From Lysobacteraceae bacterium NML03-0222 (GTDB lineage Bacteria; Pseudomonadota; Gammaproteobacteria; Xanthomonadales; Xanthomonadaceae), in assembly GCA_002798195.1 (NCBI GenBank), contig NWQM01000007.1, forward strand, positions 1 to 64,000: a DNA stretch of 64,000 bases, in the 5' to 3' direction. The notes below the pieces were generated by a model, which did not search any database, was not told the DNA's origin, and worked only from the letters and a program-made list of their open reading frames with translations. Position 1 is the first letter of the stretch; each line of letters opens with the position of its first letter. This document shows, in pieces, positions 26,132 through 35,663 of this stretch. A program made the translations under genes and the position numbers.

Positions 26132-27310
26132 CTAATCCACGCTGCACAAACGCGCAAGATTCGATTCCTGTTCGATCCTGAAAGTGTATTTTCTGCGCTT
26201 GTCCAGCATGAGAAACCCGCCTGAAGAATCAACAATCGCTTGATCCATCGGAACACCTTGTACCTGCTCTCCTTCAATGAAGGCCTGCACATTCCACTTG
26301 CTCGATGTTGGCAGCAAAGCCCGGCGCAGGCGGAAAAGCTGTCTACCCATCAGCATGCCAAGCCACTGCTCCCTGCTTTGATAAGAATGGAGCACCTGCA
26401 TGTCCACAGTACCGTGATACTGTCCAATCACATGGTAGCTGCCGTCTTTTTTCAAAACGAATGATCCAGCCGTGCCATTGCCAACAGGAAACTGACCTGC
26501 GCCCAGTGTTGCCTGTTCAATCGCCAGCGGCTCAATCCCGGTCTTTTCCCACAACCTTGCCGCCATCCACCTGGTTTCTCCACCCGAGCTTCTTTTCAAA
26601 GGCATCTTGGCGACGTGGCTATGGCCGACATACACCATCATCTTTGCACCATTCGGCAGCGACTTGATGATATTGCTCAAGTTAAGCGCCTGTGCTTCTT
26701 CACGCTCTTCCACGCTGCCGGATGTGTTTTGCTCGGGCAGCTGCTCGTAGGCAAAGGTCTTGTAGCCGGCTTCTTCCGCACGCCGCAGAAAATCGGCAAA
26801 CACCGGCTCTGCGGTGTAGTACCCCCTGTCGCGCAGAAACACGTTCCCTGCACTGCTTTCCTCAGACATGTTCTCTCCATTATTGGAAAGGGCCTCTAGC
26901 GCAAGATATTCATAACCTTCATTTTTCAGCGCCATGGCGAGCTGATATGCAAAGGCTCTGTGCAGTGGAAGATCATGTGCTTCGTTGAGTATCACAATCC
27001 GCTTGCCGCGCGCCGCTTGAATGATCTCGGTTAACGCATCGACATACTCAATGCCATCCAGATCAAGAGGGTCTTTTTCATCCATGCAGTCTTGATCCTG
27101 CACGGAAATGAATGCCCCTGTCTGACATTTCATCTGCGCAGCGAGGCTATTTTTGTCATTGGTGGCCAAAGCCTGCCGATGAAGCGCCATGTATGCGCTG
27201 AAATAGTTGCCTGCAAAAAGCTCTTTGTAGCTGGTTTGAATGCAACTCATCGCCTGCAAACTGCCGCAAGAGAACAGGCCAAACGCAGCAAGAAAAACTT
27301 CCTTGAACAT
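26132..27310 (-). CDS. secreted TraB/ChaN-like (Tiki superfamily) protein
   Basis: The 392-residue protein has a signal peptide (about residues 1-20, ending GSLQAM). Its central domain carries VILNEAHDLPLHRAF, EYLALEAL, FADFLRRAEEAGYKTFAYE and MVYVGHSHV. The paired Glu-x-His and Gly-His-x-His motifs are those of the EreA/ChaN/TraB fold, which includes haem-binding lipoproteins and Tiki proteases. Base composition is visibly less GC-rich than the flanking hrpA gene, which hints at later acquisition. GGGAG precedes the ATG. Activity unassigned. Confidence 0.72.
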   Translation of the reverse strand: MFKEVFLAAFGLFSCGSLQAMSCIQTSYKELFAGNYFSAYMALHRQALATNDKNSLAAQMKCQTGAFISVQDQDCMDEKDPLDLDGIEYVDALTEIIQAARGKRIVILNEAHDLPLHRAFAYQLAMALKNEGYEYLALEALSNNGENMSEESSAGNVFLRDRGYYTAEPVFADFLRRAEEAGYKTFAYEQLPEQNTSGSVEEREEAQALNLSNIIKSLPNGAKMMVYVGHSHVAKMPLKRSSGGETRWMAARLWEKTGIEPLAIEQATLGAGQFPVGNGTAGSFVLKKDGSYHVIGQYHGTVDMQVLHSYQSREQWLGMLMGRQLFRLRRALLPTSSKWNVQAFIEGEQVQGVPMDQAIVDSSGGFLMLDKRRKYTFRIEQESNLARLCSVD

Positions 27311-27352
27311 GGCTAAAAGCGCTCCCGAGATGGAACTGGCAAACAGCTTAAA

Positions 27353-30300
27353 TCAATTCCCGCCTTGCCACGCTTGAATCCGGGCGGCGAGTTTCTTGGC
27401 GGAGATACCGCCCTTGGCGCCGAGTTCCTGGGCGAAGGTGGCGATGCGTAATTCTTCCAGTTCGCGGCGCAGGGTGTTGGCTTCGGGGTCGTTTTTCGCA
27501 GCGTTGGCGAGTGCATCGACAAAGGGTTTGATTTCCAACATGCGCGCCTGGTCTTTGCCCGGGTCGCGCTGGGCACGCTCGGCGCGCAGGGCAAGGCCGC
27601 GCAGCCAGCGCGGGTATTCGGCCAGCACCTCGGCGCCCTGCTCGCGCAAGAAGCCGGGGAAGGTCAACGCATCCAGATGCGCCTGCATATCGTCGAGGTT
27701 GCCGCTGGCCCAGCCCATCAGCTTTGATTCCAGTGCGGCGCGCACTTGGGCTATCAACTCAAGAATGGTCTCGGCCTGTTGCAAGCGGCGCATGGCCTCG
27801 GCAAACACGCTTTTGCCAAGCCGCTGGGCGTGCTGGGCAAAACTTTCTGCGTCGCGGATTTCGGCAAGCCCCTCGGCGCTCAACGCATTGAAAGCGCCCT
27901 CGACCAAATCCTCGCGCAGCGGCTCGCTATCGCGATTACTGGGCTTTTTGAACACATCGGCCTTGCTGGTGGGCTGCTCCAGCGCCGCATACAGCAACCC
28001 GGTCTTGGGGCTGATGGGCAATTGCCGCCGCGCCTGCTTGAGTTTGTCGGCAAGAGCGATGCGCAGCAGGCGGCGCACGCCTTCGGCGTGATGGCGCAGC
28101 GCCAGCTCGCGCTGTGCGTGGACATGCAGCGAGACGCTATCGCCATCATCATGCAGTGCCGGAAAGGCCGGAATGCCGGCATCGCCCTCCACCTGCACGG
28201 GTACCGGGGTGTCCGGGAATGTGACAAGGCCGGTTTGCCGCAGGTCGCGGGCGGTGCGGTTGGCAAAGGCGCGTTGTGCGCGACTGCCGAACTTTTCCCG
28301 CAGCGCGGCCAAGTCGCGCGATACCGCCAGCACGGTTTTGCCTTTTTCATCCTGCAATTGCAGATTGATATGCAGATGTGCGGGCAGGCTTTCTTCATCG
28401 AAATCCGGCGCGGCCAGCTCCACGCCGGTGAGTTTTTGCAAAAAGCGCGCCAGTGCCGCAGGCAGGCTGTCGGCCTGTGCTGTGCGATGCGCCTCGGCAA
28501 AGGCGCGGGCAAAGTCCGGTGCCGGCACAAAATTGCGTCGCAATGATTTGGGCAGTGTTTTAATCAGCGCGGCGGCTTTTTCTTCGACAAAGCCCGGCGC
28601 CATCCAGCTGAGCATGGCCTCGTCCACCGCGTTCAGAAGATGCAGCGGCAGCACCAGGTTCATGCCATCGTCCAGCGCCCCCGGCTCGAAGCGGTAACGC
28701 ACCGCAAGGCGTGCATCGCCAAGCGCGATATACGGCGGAAAGCGCGCGGCATCGGTTTCATCGGCCACCAGCAAATCATCGCGTGACCATTCCAGTGCTT
28801 TTTTCTGCGCAGCATCCAGACCTTTGTACCAGGCATCCAGTGCCTGCACGTTGTGCACATGCGCGGGCAGCCGGTCCAGATACCAGCGGCTCTGCCAGTC
28901 TTCATCAACGACAAGACCTGTGCGGCGCTGTTTGGCTTCTTCTTCGCGCGCCGCTTCCAGCGTGCGCAGGTTGCGGGCAAGAAATGCGCTGCGGGTATTG
29001 ACCTCGCCCATCACCAGCGCGTCATGGGCAAACAGGGCGCGCGCTTCTTGCGGATACAGCGCGCCGTAATGCACCGGCTTTTTCGGCGCCAGCACCAGCC
29101 CGAACAGGCTGATTTGTTCGCTGCCAATCACCCGCCCTTGCGCGCGCGACCAGCGCGGCTCGTGATGGCGGCGCGACAGCAGATGCGCAAGCTCGGCAAT
29201 CACCCAGTCCGGCTCAATCGCGGCATTGGTGATGGCCCAGACTTTTTCGGTATCCAGCAAGGTGGCGCTGAGCACCCAGGCCGGCGGCCTCTTGGCCAAA
29301 GCCGAGCCGGGAAACAACTGGAAACGCCGTCCGCGCGGGCCTTGGTAGAGGCCGCGCTCGGCCAGATTACCAATCTGGCTGGGCAGAGCGGCAATCAGTG
29401 CGCGATGCAGGCGCGCATACAGGGCGGCGCTGTTATCGCTATCGGCCGGGACATTTTCTTGCGGCCAGATTTCTTCGCATTGCAGCTTGAGTTGCCGATG
29501 CAGCTCGCGCCATTCGCGCAGCCGCAAAAATCCCAGGAATTTTTTCTCCGCCCATTTGCGCAACTGGCTTTGGCTCATTTCCTCATGCGCCTGGCGGAAA
29601 GCCTCCCAGAGATTCCAGATGCCGATGAACTCGGACTTGTTATCGGCAAACTCGGCATGGGCGGCATCGGCGGCGGCACGCGCATCAGCCGGGCGCTCGC
29701 GCGGGTCCTGCACGCCCAGGAAGCTGGCAATGGCCAGCATTTCCGGCAATACGCCGTGTTTTTTCGCAGCAATCAGCATCCGCGCCAGTTTCACGTCCAC
29801 CGGCAGGCGCGCCATTTCCCGGCCGATGCGGGTCAGGCGGCGCTCGCCATCAATCGCGCCCAGCTCCAGTAGTTGCTGCCAGCCATCGCTGATGGCACGC
29901 GCTTCGGGCGGCTCGAGAAACGGAAACGCTTCAATCTGCCCAAGACCGATGGAAAGCATGCGCAGAATCACCCCGGCCAGTGCCGAGCGCCGGATTTCCG
30001 GGTCGGTAAATTCCGCGCGGGCGGTGAAATCGGCTTCGGAATACAGCCGGATGCAAACCCCGTCGGCCACCCGGCCACAACGCCCGGCGCGCTGGTTGGC
30101 GCTGGCTTGGCTGATGGCCTCGATATGCAGACGGTCGATTTTCTGCCGTGGGCTATAGCGTTTGACGCGGGCAAATCCCGGGTCCACCACATAGCGGATG
30201 CGCGGCACGGTCAGCGAGGTTTCTGCCACATTGGTCGCCAGCACGATGCGGCGCTTCACGCCGGGATTGAACACCTTGTCCTGATCGCGTGCCGACAGCC

Positions 30301-31273
30301 GGGCGTACAGTGGAATCACTTCGGTGGCACGGTATTTGCGTTTTTCCAGCGCCTGATGCGCATCGCGGATTTCGCGCTCGCCGGGCAGGAAAATCAGCGT
30401 ATCGCCCAGCGGGTTTTCGCGGGTGATTTCATCGCAGGCGGCAACGATGCCATCGAGCACGCTCATCGCTTCGCCGTCTTCGGTTTCGGCCAGCGGCCGG
30501 TAGCGCACTTCCACCGGATAGGTACGGCCTTCCACTTCCACCACCGGCGCGCCGCCGAAATGTTCGGCAAAACGTGCCGTGTCGATGGTGGCCGAGGTGA
30601 CGATGAGCTTGAGGTCGGGGCGCTTTTGCAGCAGCGCTTTCAAATAGCCGAGCAGAAAGTCGATATTGAGGCTACGCTCGTGCGCCTCGTCGATAATCAG
30701 CGTGTCATAGCGCGAGAGCCAGCGGTCAGACTGGATTTCCGCAAGCAGGATGCCATCGGTCATGAATTTGATGGCCGTGCGCTCGCCGACTTGCTCGTTG
30801 AAGCGCACCTGAAAGCCCACCGCTTCGCCCAGCGGCACTTGCAGTTCTTCGGCCACGCGCCGCGCAACCGAGCGCGCCGCGATGCGGCGCGGCTGGGTAC
30901 AGCCAATCATCCCGGCCTCGCCGCGCCCGGCCATCAGGCACAGCTTGGGCAATTGCGTGGTTTTGCCGCTGCCGGTTTCCCCTGCAATCACCACCACCTG
31001 ATGCTGGCGAATCAGCGCGATGATGTCGTCGGCCTTTTCCGCCAGTGGCAGCTCCTGATTGATGCTGGCTGCGGGCAATTGCGCACGGCGCGCCTGCCGT
31101 GCGGCGATGGAGGCTTGCAGTTTTTCGGTGAAAGCCGCACGCAGGGTCTCGTCTTTGGGGCGGGCTTTCCATTTGCCCAACAGCCCCAGCAGGCGGCCAC
31201 GGTCGCGGCTCAGCCCGGCATCAATGGCACGGCGGGCATGGCGCAAGTCCAGGTTTTCAGGCGGCAAAGACAT
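27353..31273 (-). CDS. hrpA: ATP-dependent RNA helicase HrpA (DEAH-box)
   Basis: Large DEAH helicase; in E. coli HrpA acts on mRNA and stalled ribosomes. The 1306 residues are full family length. Motifs in order: Walker A GETGSGKTTQ, TQPRRIAARS, the DEAH box LIIDEAHERSLN, TSATIDT, TNVAETSLTVP, QRAGRCGRV, then the OB-fold and the long HrpA-specific C-terminal domain. The ATG at 31273 is preferred over the preceding TTG. It ends the algH-ruvX-pyrB-hrpA run. Confidence 0.96.
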   Translation of the reverse strand: MSLPPENLDLRHARRAIDAGLSRDRGRLLGLLGKWKARPKDETLRAAFTEKLQASIAARQARRAQLPAASINQELPLAEKADDIIALIRQHQVVVIAGETGSGKTTQLPKLCLMAGRGEAGMIGCTQPRRIAARSVARRVAEELQVPLGEAVGFQVRFNEQVGERTAIKFMTDGILLAEIQSDRWLSRYDTLIIDEAHERSLNIDFLLGYLKALLQKRPDLKLIVTSATIDTARFAEHFGGAPVVEVEGRTYPVEVRYRPLAETEDGEAMSVLDGIVAACDEITRENPLGDTLIFLPGEREIRDAHQALEKRKYRATEVIPLYARLSARDQDKVFNPGVKRRIVLATNVAETSLTVPRIRYVVDPGFARVKRYSPRQKIDRLHIEAISQASANQRAGRCGRVADGVCIRLYSEADFTARAEFTDPEIRRSALAGVILRMLSIGLGQIEAFPFLEPPEARAISDGWQQLLELGAIDGERRLTRIGREMARLPVDVKLARMLIAAKKHGVLPEMLAIASFLGVQDPRERPADARAAADAAHAEFADNKSEFIGIWNLWEAFRQAHEEMSQSQLRKWAEKKFLGFLRLREWRELHRQLKLQCEEIWPQENVPADSDNSAALYARLHRALIAALPSQIGNLAERGLYQGPRGRRFQLFPGSALAKRPPAWVLSATLLDTEKVWAITNAAIEPDWVIAELAHLLSRRHHEPRWSRAQGRVIGSEQISLFGLVLAPKKPVHYGALYPQEARALFAHDALVMGEVNTRSAFLARNLRTLEAAREEEAKQRRTGLVVDEDWQSRWYLDRLPAHVHNVQALDAWYKGLDAAQKKALEWSRDDLLVADETDAARFPPYIALGDARLAVRYRFEPGALDDGMNLVLPLHLLNAVDEAMLSWMAPGFVEEKAAALIKTLPKSLRRNFVPAPDFARAFAEAHRTAQADSLPAALARFLQKLTGVELAAPDFDEESLPAHLHINLQLQDEKGKTVLAVSRDLAALREKFGSRAQRAFANRTARDLRQTGLVTFPDTPVPVQVEGDAGIPAFPALHDDGDSVSLHVHAQRELALRHHAEGVRRLLRIALADKLKQARRQLPISPKTGLLYAALEQPTSKADVFKKPSNRDSEPLREDLVEGAFNALSAEGLAEIRDAESFAQHAQRLGKSVFAEAMRRLQQAETILELIAQVRAALESKLMGWASGNLDDMQAHLDALTFPGFLREQGAEVLAEYPRWLRGLALRAERAQRDPGKDQARMLEIKPFVDALANAAKNDPEANTLRRELEELRIATFAQELGAKGGISAKKLAARIQAWQGGN

Positions 31274-31286
31274 CAATCAGCACATT

Positions 31287-32192
31287 TCAGGCAAAGGCGC
31301 GCTCCAGCACTGCCATCCGCACCAGCACACCGTTTTCCACCTGTCGCAGGATGCGCGACTGCGAGCCATCGGCCACTTCATCGCTGATTTCCACGCCGCG
31401 ATTGAGCGGCCCCGGGTGCATGACGATGGCATCCCGGGCTGCACCAGCCATGCGGGCAGCGGTAATGCCGTAGTCGCGGTGATAGCCATCCAGCGACTCA
31501 ATCAGGCCATCTTCCATGCGCTCGCGTTGCAGGCGCAGGGTCATCACCACGTCGGCATCGCTGAGTGCCTCGTCAAGATCATGGCTGACATGACAGCCCG
31601 CCAGGGTATCGTCGGCAGGCAGCAGATTGGCCGGCCCGCAAACGCGGATGTCCTGCACACCCAGGGTGCGCAGCGCGGCAAGGTCACTGCGCGCCACCCG
31701 TGAATGCAGGATGTCGCCAACGATGGCCACTTTCAACGCGGAAAAATCGCGCCCCTTGGCCTCGCGGATGGTAAGCATGTCCAGCAGCGCCTGGGTCGGA
31801 TGCTGGCTGCGGCCATCGCCGGCATTGATAAGCGCGGTGCCGGGCGCAGCACTTTGCGCAAGCTCGGCCACCAGTCCGTCTTCACGGGCGCGGATGATGA
31901 AGGCGGACACGCCCATCGCCTCAATGTTTTTCAGGGTATCGAGCGCGGTTTCACCCTTGGTGGCCGAGGAGGTCGCCGCCTCGAAGTTCAGGATATCCGC
32001 GCCCAGCCGCTGCGCTGCGCGCTGAAAGCTGAGCCGGGTGCGGGTGGAAGGCTCAAAAAACAAGGTGCAAACAGCACGGCCGGACAGATGGCTGCGGCAG
32101 TCACCTGCATGGCGCAGCGCCTGGGCACGGTCGAGGATGGCAGTCAGCGCGTCAAAATCGAGCGCCTGCATGGAAAGCAGATGGTGTGGCAT
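31287..32192 (-). CDS. pyrB: aspartate carbamoyltransferase catalytic subunit
   Basis: First committed enzyme of pyrimidine synthesis, joining carbamoyl phosphate and aspartate. The 301 residues have the phosphate-binding motif FFEPSTRTR, the SSATKGE loop, NAGDGRSQHPTQALLD and the aspartate-side HPGPLNRGVEI. No pyrI regulatory subunit gene lies next to it. It is 4 bp from ruvX and 13 bp from hrpA, so it is within the same transcript. Confidence 0.96.
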   Translation of the reverse strand: MPHHLLSMQALDFDALTAILDRAQALRHAGDCRSHLSGRAVCTLFFEPSTRTRLSFQRAAQRLGADILNFEAATSSATKGETALDTLKNIEAMGVSAFIIRAREDGLVAELAQSAAPGTALINAGDGRSQHPTQALLDMLTIREAKGRDFSALKVAIVGDILHSRVARSDLAALRTLGVQDIRVCGPANLLPADDTLAGCHVSHDLDEALSDADVVMTLRLQRERMEDGLIESLDGYHRDYGITAARMAGAARDAIVMHPGPLNRGVEISDEVADGSQSRILRQVENGVLVRMAVLERAFA

Positions 32193-32196
32193 GGCT

Positions 32197-32670
32197 TTAG
32201 TTTTCCTTCTCTTGCGTAGCTTGGGTCACCGGCACGGCGCTATCGGGTGCGGCAATCCAGCGCTCAATGATGACCGCCGCGGCGACTGCATCCAGCTCGG
32301 CGGCATCACGGCGGCGGCGCTGGCCTTCGGCGCGCGCGGCGGCAAAGCGTTGCGCCGCCTCGATGCTGGAGCGGCGCTCGTCCACCATCAATACCGGCAG
32401 GCCGAAGCGTTGCTGCAATTGCCGGGCAAAGCGCTGCGCGCGTTGTCGTGCTGGCTGGTCGCTGCCGTCCAGGGTCAACGGGTCGCCGACGATAAAGCCG
32501 CTGGGCAGCCATTCTCGGCGCAGTTTTTCAATCGCCGGCCAATCCGGTTTGTCATCGCGCATCTCCACCACGGCTATGCCGCGCGCACCGGCGCCGATGG
32601 CACTGCCGACCGCCACGCCGATGCGCCGCGCACCGACATCAAAGCCCAGTACCGCGCCATCGAGTCTCAT
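32197..32670 (-). CDS. ruvX: RuvX/YqgF Holliday junction resolvase-like nuclease
   Basis: RNase H-fold protein; in E. coli YqgF also processes pre-16S rRNA ends. The 157 residues show the first acidic motif LGFDVGARRIGVAVG, the IVGDPLTLDGSD motif, DERRSS and the terminal D-AAAVI helix. Slightly longer than average at the C-terminus. ATGA overlap with algH upstream; this algH-ruvX pairing is widely conserved. Confidence 0.94.
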   Translation of the reverse strand: MRLDGAVLGFDVGARRIGVAVGSAIGAGARGIAVVEMRDDKPDWPAIEKLRREWLPSGFIVGDPLTLDGSDQPARQRAQRFARQLQQRFGLPVLMVDERRSSIEAAQRFAAARAEGQRRRRDAAELDAVAAAVIIERWIAAPDSAVPVTQATQEKEN

Positions 32671-33233
32671 GCACGGCCACTGTAATGGGTCATGTTCATC
32701 AGATTCACGCCCACCAACCCGGCAGCGGCCTGCCAGCGCTGCTCCAGCGGCAGGCGGAACAACAAATCGTCATCCGAGGGCGCCAGCAGCCAGCTGTTTT
32801 CGCTGATCTCCTGCTCCAGCTGACCTGCACCCCAGCCCGCACAGCCCAGCGCCACCACAGCCTGCGCCGGACCATCGCCACGCGCCATCGCCTCGAGCAC
32901 ATCGCGCGAGGTGGTCAGCGCAAGGCCGCCGGGCAGGCGCACACTGGAATCCCATTCGCGCTCACCATCATGCAGCACGAAACCACGCTCGGCATGTACC
33001 GGGCCGCCGGCCAGCACCGGCTGCGCCAAAAGCTCCGGGGCACCGCCTTCGATGCGGATTTGCGCAAACAGCTCGCCGACGCTGTATTCCGAGGCACGGT
33101 TGATGACAATCCCCATCGCGCCGTGCTCGTCATGCTGGCAAATCAGGCTGACGGTGCGGGAAAAATTGGGGTCGTCCAGTGCAGGCAAGGCAATCAGCAA
33201 CTGTCTGGCCAAAGATGAGGCGGATTCTGTCAT
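32667..33233 (-). CDS. YqgE/AlgH family protein
   Basis: Conserved cytoplasmic protein of the UPF0301 family. The 188 residues contain RQLLIALPALDDPNFSRTV, GAMGIVINRA, LAGGPVHAERGFVLH, GYAGW-type ALGCAGWGAGQLEQEI and the ENSWLLAP motif. The start at 33233 (MTESASSLARQ) matches the family. TACAAT ends 7 nt upstream and there is no Shine-Dalgarno, so the transcript is probably leaderless. It leads the algH-ruvX-pyrB-hrpA run. Confidence 0.93.
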   Translation of the reverse strand: MTESASSLARQLLIALPALDDPNFSRTVSLICQHDEHGAMGIVINRASEYSVGELFAQIRIEGGAPELLAQPVLAGGPVHAERGFVLHDGEREWDSSVRLPGGLALTTSRDVLEAMARGDGPAQAVVALGCAGWGAGQLEQEISENSWLLAPSDDDLLFRLPLEQRWQAAAGLVGVNLMNMTHYSGRA

Positions 33234-33240
33234 GCACAAG

Positions 33241-33246
33241 ATTGTA
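33241..33246 (-). promoter_or_regulatory. candidate -10 of a leaderless algH promoter
   Basis: TACAAT on the minus strand (5 of 6) ends 7 nt before the algH ATG at 33233. No clear -35 at 16-18 bp. No ribosome-binding site lies between it and the start codon. Confidence 0.5.
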
Positions 33247-33277
33247 GCCTGTGCACCCTGTTTACCGGGATGAAAAC

Positions 33278-33305
33278 GACAACGCCCGCCAAGGCGGGCG
33301 CTGTT
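33278..33305 (-). terminator. terminator-like hairpin after pilU
   Basis: An 8-bp perfect inverted repeat CGCCCGCC/GGCGGGCG (33283-33290 with 33293-33300) is followed on the minus strand by GTTGTCGTTTTC. It separates the pilT-pilU pair from the algH operon. The U-tract is broken, so efficiency is uncertain. Confidence 0.65.
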
Positions 33306-33330
33306 CATCGCTATGTTTCAGGCACGCGGG

Positions 33331-34464
33331 TTAGCGCACTTCCGCCACTTCCACGCCATCAAGCCCCTGCGCCAAGGTGCGGGCATCGCCGCCCTGTGCC
33401 AGCTTGATTTTCAGGCGCACCTCGTTCTGCGAATCGGCATAACGCAGTGCGTCCTCATAGCTGATTTCACCGGCCTGATACAGCTCGAACAGGCTCTGGT
33501 CGAAGGTTTTCATGCCCAGCTGGGTGGAATCCTTCATCACCTCTTTGAGCTTGTGGATTTCACCGTCACGGATATAGTCCTGCACCAAGGGCGTGCCCAG
33601 CAGGATTTCTATCGCCACGCGGCGTCCCTTGCCATCCACACGTGGCACCAGTTGCTGGGCGATGACCGCCTTGAGGTTCAGCGACAAATCCATCAGCAGT
33701 TGCTGACGGCGGTCTTCAGGAAAGAAGTTGATGATGCGATCCATCGCCTGGTTGGCATTGTTGGCGTGCAGAGTGCATAGCACCAGATGGCCGGTTTCGG
33801 CAAAGGCGATGGCGTGATCCATGCCTTCGCGGGTACGTACTTCGCCAATCATGATCACGTCCGGTGCCTGACGCAGGGTGTTTTTCAGCGCCGCTTCCCA
33901 GCTTTCGGTATCGATGCCGACTTCGCGCTGGGTGACGATGCAGTTTTCGTGGCGATGCACGAATTCAATCGGGTCTTCGATGGTGATGATGTGGCCGGTC
34001 GCTGCCTTGTTGCGATGACCAATCATCGCTGCCAGCGAGGTGGTCTTGCCGGTACCGGTGGCGCCAACAAAGATGATGATGCCGCGCTTGGTCATCGCCA
34101 GCGTCTTGATGATCGGCGGCAGATTCAGCTCTTCAGTCGTCGGGATATGGGTTTCAATGCGGCGCAACACCATGCCGACCTGGTTACGCTGATAGAAGGC
34201 CGAAACACGAAAGCGCCCCACCCCGGCAAGGCCAATGGCGAAATTGCATTCGTGGGTTTTTTCAAACTCCTCGCGCTGCACCGGCGTCATGATGGACAGC
34301 ACCAAGTCACGGCTCTGCTGCGAAGTCAGTGGCTCCTGGGTTACCGGCGTGATTTTGCCGTTGACCTTCATTGAAGGCGGCATGCCGGAGGTGATGAACA
34401 AGTCCGATGCACGCTGTGTGGACATCAGCTTCAGCAGGGAAGTGAACTCGGCGGGTGTGGTCAT
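33331..34464 (-). CDS. pilU: type IV pilus retraction ATPase PilU
   Basis: Accessory retraction ATPase of type IV pili, working with PilT. The 377 residues have Walker A GATGTGKTTSL, the ITIEDPIEFVH Asp box, QREVGIDT, and the His box TLHANNANQAMDRIINFFP. It carries the PilU-type C-terminus rich in Gly/Glu (AQGGDARTLAQGLDG). It follows pilT by 33 bp with a GGAG ribosome-binding site. The rest of the pilus machinery is not in the window. Confidence 0.95.
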   Translation of the reverse strand: MTTPAEFTSLLKLMSTQRASDLFITSGMPPSMKVNGKITPVTQEPLTSQQSRDLVLSIMTPVQREEFEKTHECNFAIGLAGVGRFRVSAFYQRNQVGMVLRRIETHIPTTEELNLPPIIKTLAMTKRGIIIFVGATGTGKTTSLAAMIGHRNKAATGHIITIEDPIEFVHRHENCIVTQREVGIDTESWEAALKNTLRQAPDVIMIGEVRTREGMDHAIAFAETGHLVLCTLHANNANQAMDRIINFFPEDRRQQLLMDLSLNLKAVIAQQLVPRVDGKGRRVAIEILLGTPLVQDYIRDGEIHKLKEVMKDSTQLGMKTFDQSLFELYQAGEISYEDALRYADSQNEVRLKIKLAQGGDARTLAQGLDGVEVAEVR

Positions 34465-34497
34465 GGGAGAGCTCCTGAAAATTCGTGCCGACAGGTG

Positions 34498-35535
34498 TTA
34501 ATCGAACAGGCGCTTGTCCTTGGCGTATTCGCGCGCCTGTGGCTTCAGAATCAAGCCGCGCGCCACCAGTTCCTGCAAATGCTGATCCAATGTCTGCATC
34601 CCGTATTGCTGACCCGTCTGGATGGCCGAATACATCTGCGCCACCTTGTCCTCACGGATGAGGTTGCGGATCGCCGGAATGCCGACCATGATTTCCCAGG
34701 CGGCGGTACGGCCACCACCGACTTTCTTCAAGAGTGTTTGCGAAATCACCGCGCGCAGGGATTCGGACAACATCGAACGCACCATCGGCTTCTCGCCTGC
34801 CGGGAACACGTCAATGATACGGTCGATGGTTTTGGCAGCTGAGCTGGTATGCAATGTGCCGAACACCAAGTGCCCGGTTTCGGCAGCGGTCAGTGCAAGC
34901 CGGATGGTTTCCAGGTCACGCAGTTCACCCACCAAGATATAGTCCGGGTCTTCACGCAATGCCGAGCGCAACGCCTCGTTGAAGCCATGCGTATCGCGGT
35001 GCACTTCGCGTTGGTTGATGAGGCATTTCTGCGACTGGTGCACAAATTCGATGGGGTCTTCCACTGACAGGATATGCCCATATTCGTTCTTGTTGATATG
35101 GTCGAGCATCGCTGCCAGTGTGGTGGATTTGCCCGAGCCGGTGGGGCCGGTCACCAAAATCAAGCCTTGCGGCTGGTTGACCAGCTCGCGGAACAATGGT
35201 GGACAGCCAAGCTGGTCAAGCGTCAACACTTCTGAGGGAATGGTACGGAATACTGCACCTGCACCGCGATTCTGATTGAAGGCGTTGACACGGAAGCGTG
35301 CAAGGCCGGGGATTTCAAAGGAGAAGTCGGTTTCCAGGAATTCTTCGTAGTCGCGGCGCTGCTTGTCCGACATGATGTCGTAAATCAGCGCATGCACGGT
35401 CTTGTGATCCAGCGGCGGGATATTGATTCGCCGCACATCGCCATCGACGCGAATCATCGGCGGCAAGCCTGCCGACAAATGCAAATCCGATGCCTTGTTC
35501 TTAACCGAGAAGGCCAATAACTCTGCAATATCCAT
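34498..35535 (-). CDS. pilT: type IV pilus retraction ATPase PilT
   Basis: Hexameric ATPase that depolymerises pilin to retract type IV pili for twitching motility. The 345 residues include Walker A GPTGSGKSTTL, LSVEDPIEFVH, QREVHRDT, the Walker B region LREDPDYILVGELRD and the His box TLHTSSAAKTIDRIIDVFP. It also has the C-terminal retraction motif AIRNLIRE. A GGTGAAAG ribosome-binding site precedes the ATG. Cotranscribed with pilU; divergent from proC. Confidence 0.97.
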   Translation of the reverse strand: MDIAELLAFSVKNKASDLHLSAGLPPMIRVDGDVRRINIPPLDHKTVHALIYDIMSDKQRRDYEEFLETDFSFEIPGLARFRVNAFNQNRGAGAVFRTIPSEVLTLDQLGCPPLFRELVNQPQGLILVTGPTGSGKSTTLAAMLDHINKNEYGHILSVEDPIEFVHQSQKCLINQREVHRDTHGFNEALRSALREDPDYILVGELRDLETIRLALTAAETGHLVFGTLHTSSAAKTIDRIIDVFPAGEKPMVRSMLSESLRAVISQTLLKKVGGGRTAAWEIMVGIPAIRNLIREDKVAQMYSAIQTGQQYGMQTLDQHLQELVARGLILKPQAREYAKDKRLFD

Positions 35536-35663
35536 CTTTCACCTGGCTTCTTGAAACTGTGATCAAATGCCGGTTCCCCAGCCCCGCGCGGAGTATAACC
35601 CCCGCGCCATCAGAATCACCTGATTGCTATGCTCTATGCCTTGACCCAACTCAAAGTGGTGAC
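35536..35663. promoter_or_regulatory. divergent pilT/proC intergenic region
   Basis: These 128 bp must hold promoters in both directions. In pseudomonads yggS lies between pilT and proC; here there is no such gene. A TATGCT hexamer near 35628 may be a -10 for proC, but no certain promoter was assigned. Confidence 0.45.

Noticed and set aside
29873..31387. 504-codon open frame opposite hrpA and pyrB
   Set aside because: It runs antisense across two well-defined genes, with His/Arg/Gln-rich shadow composition.
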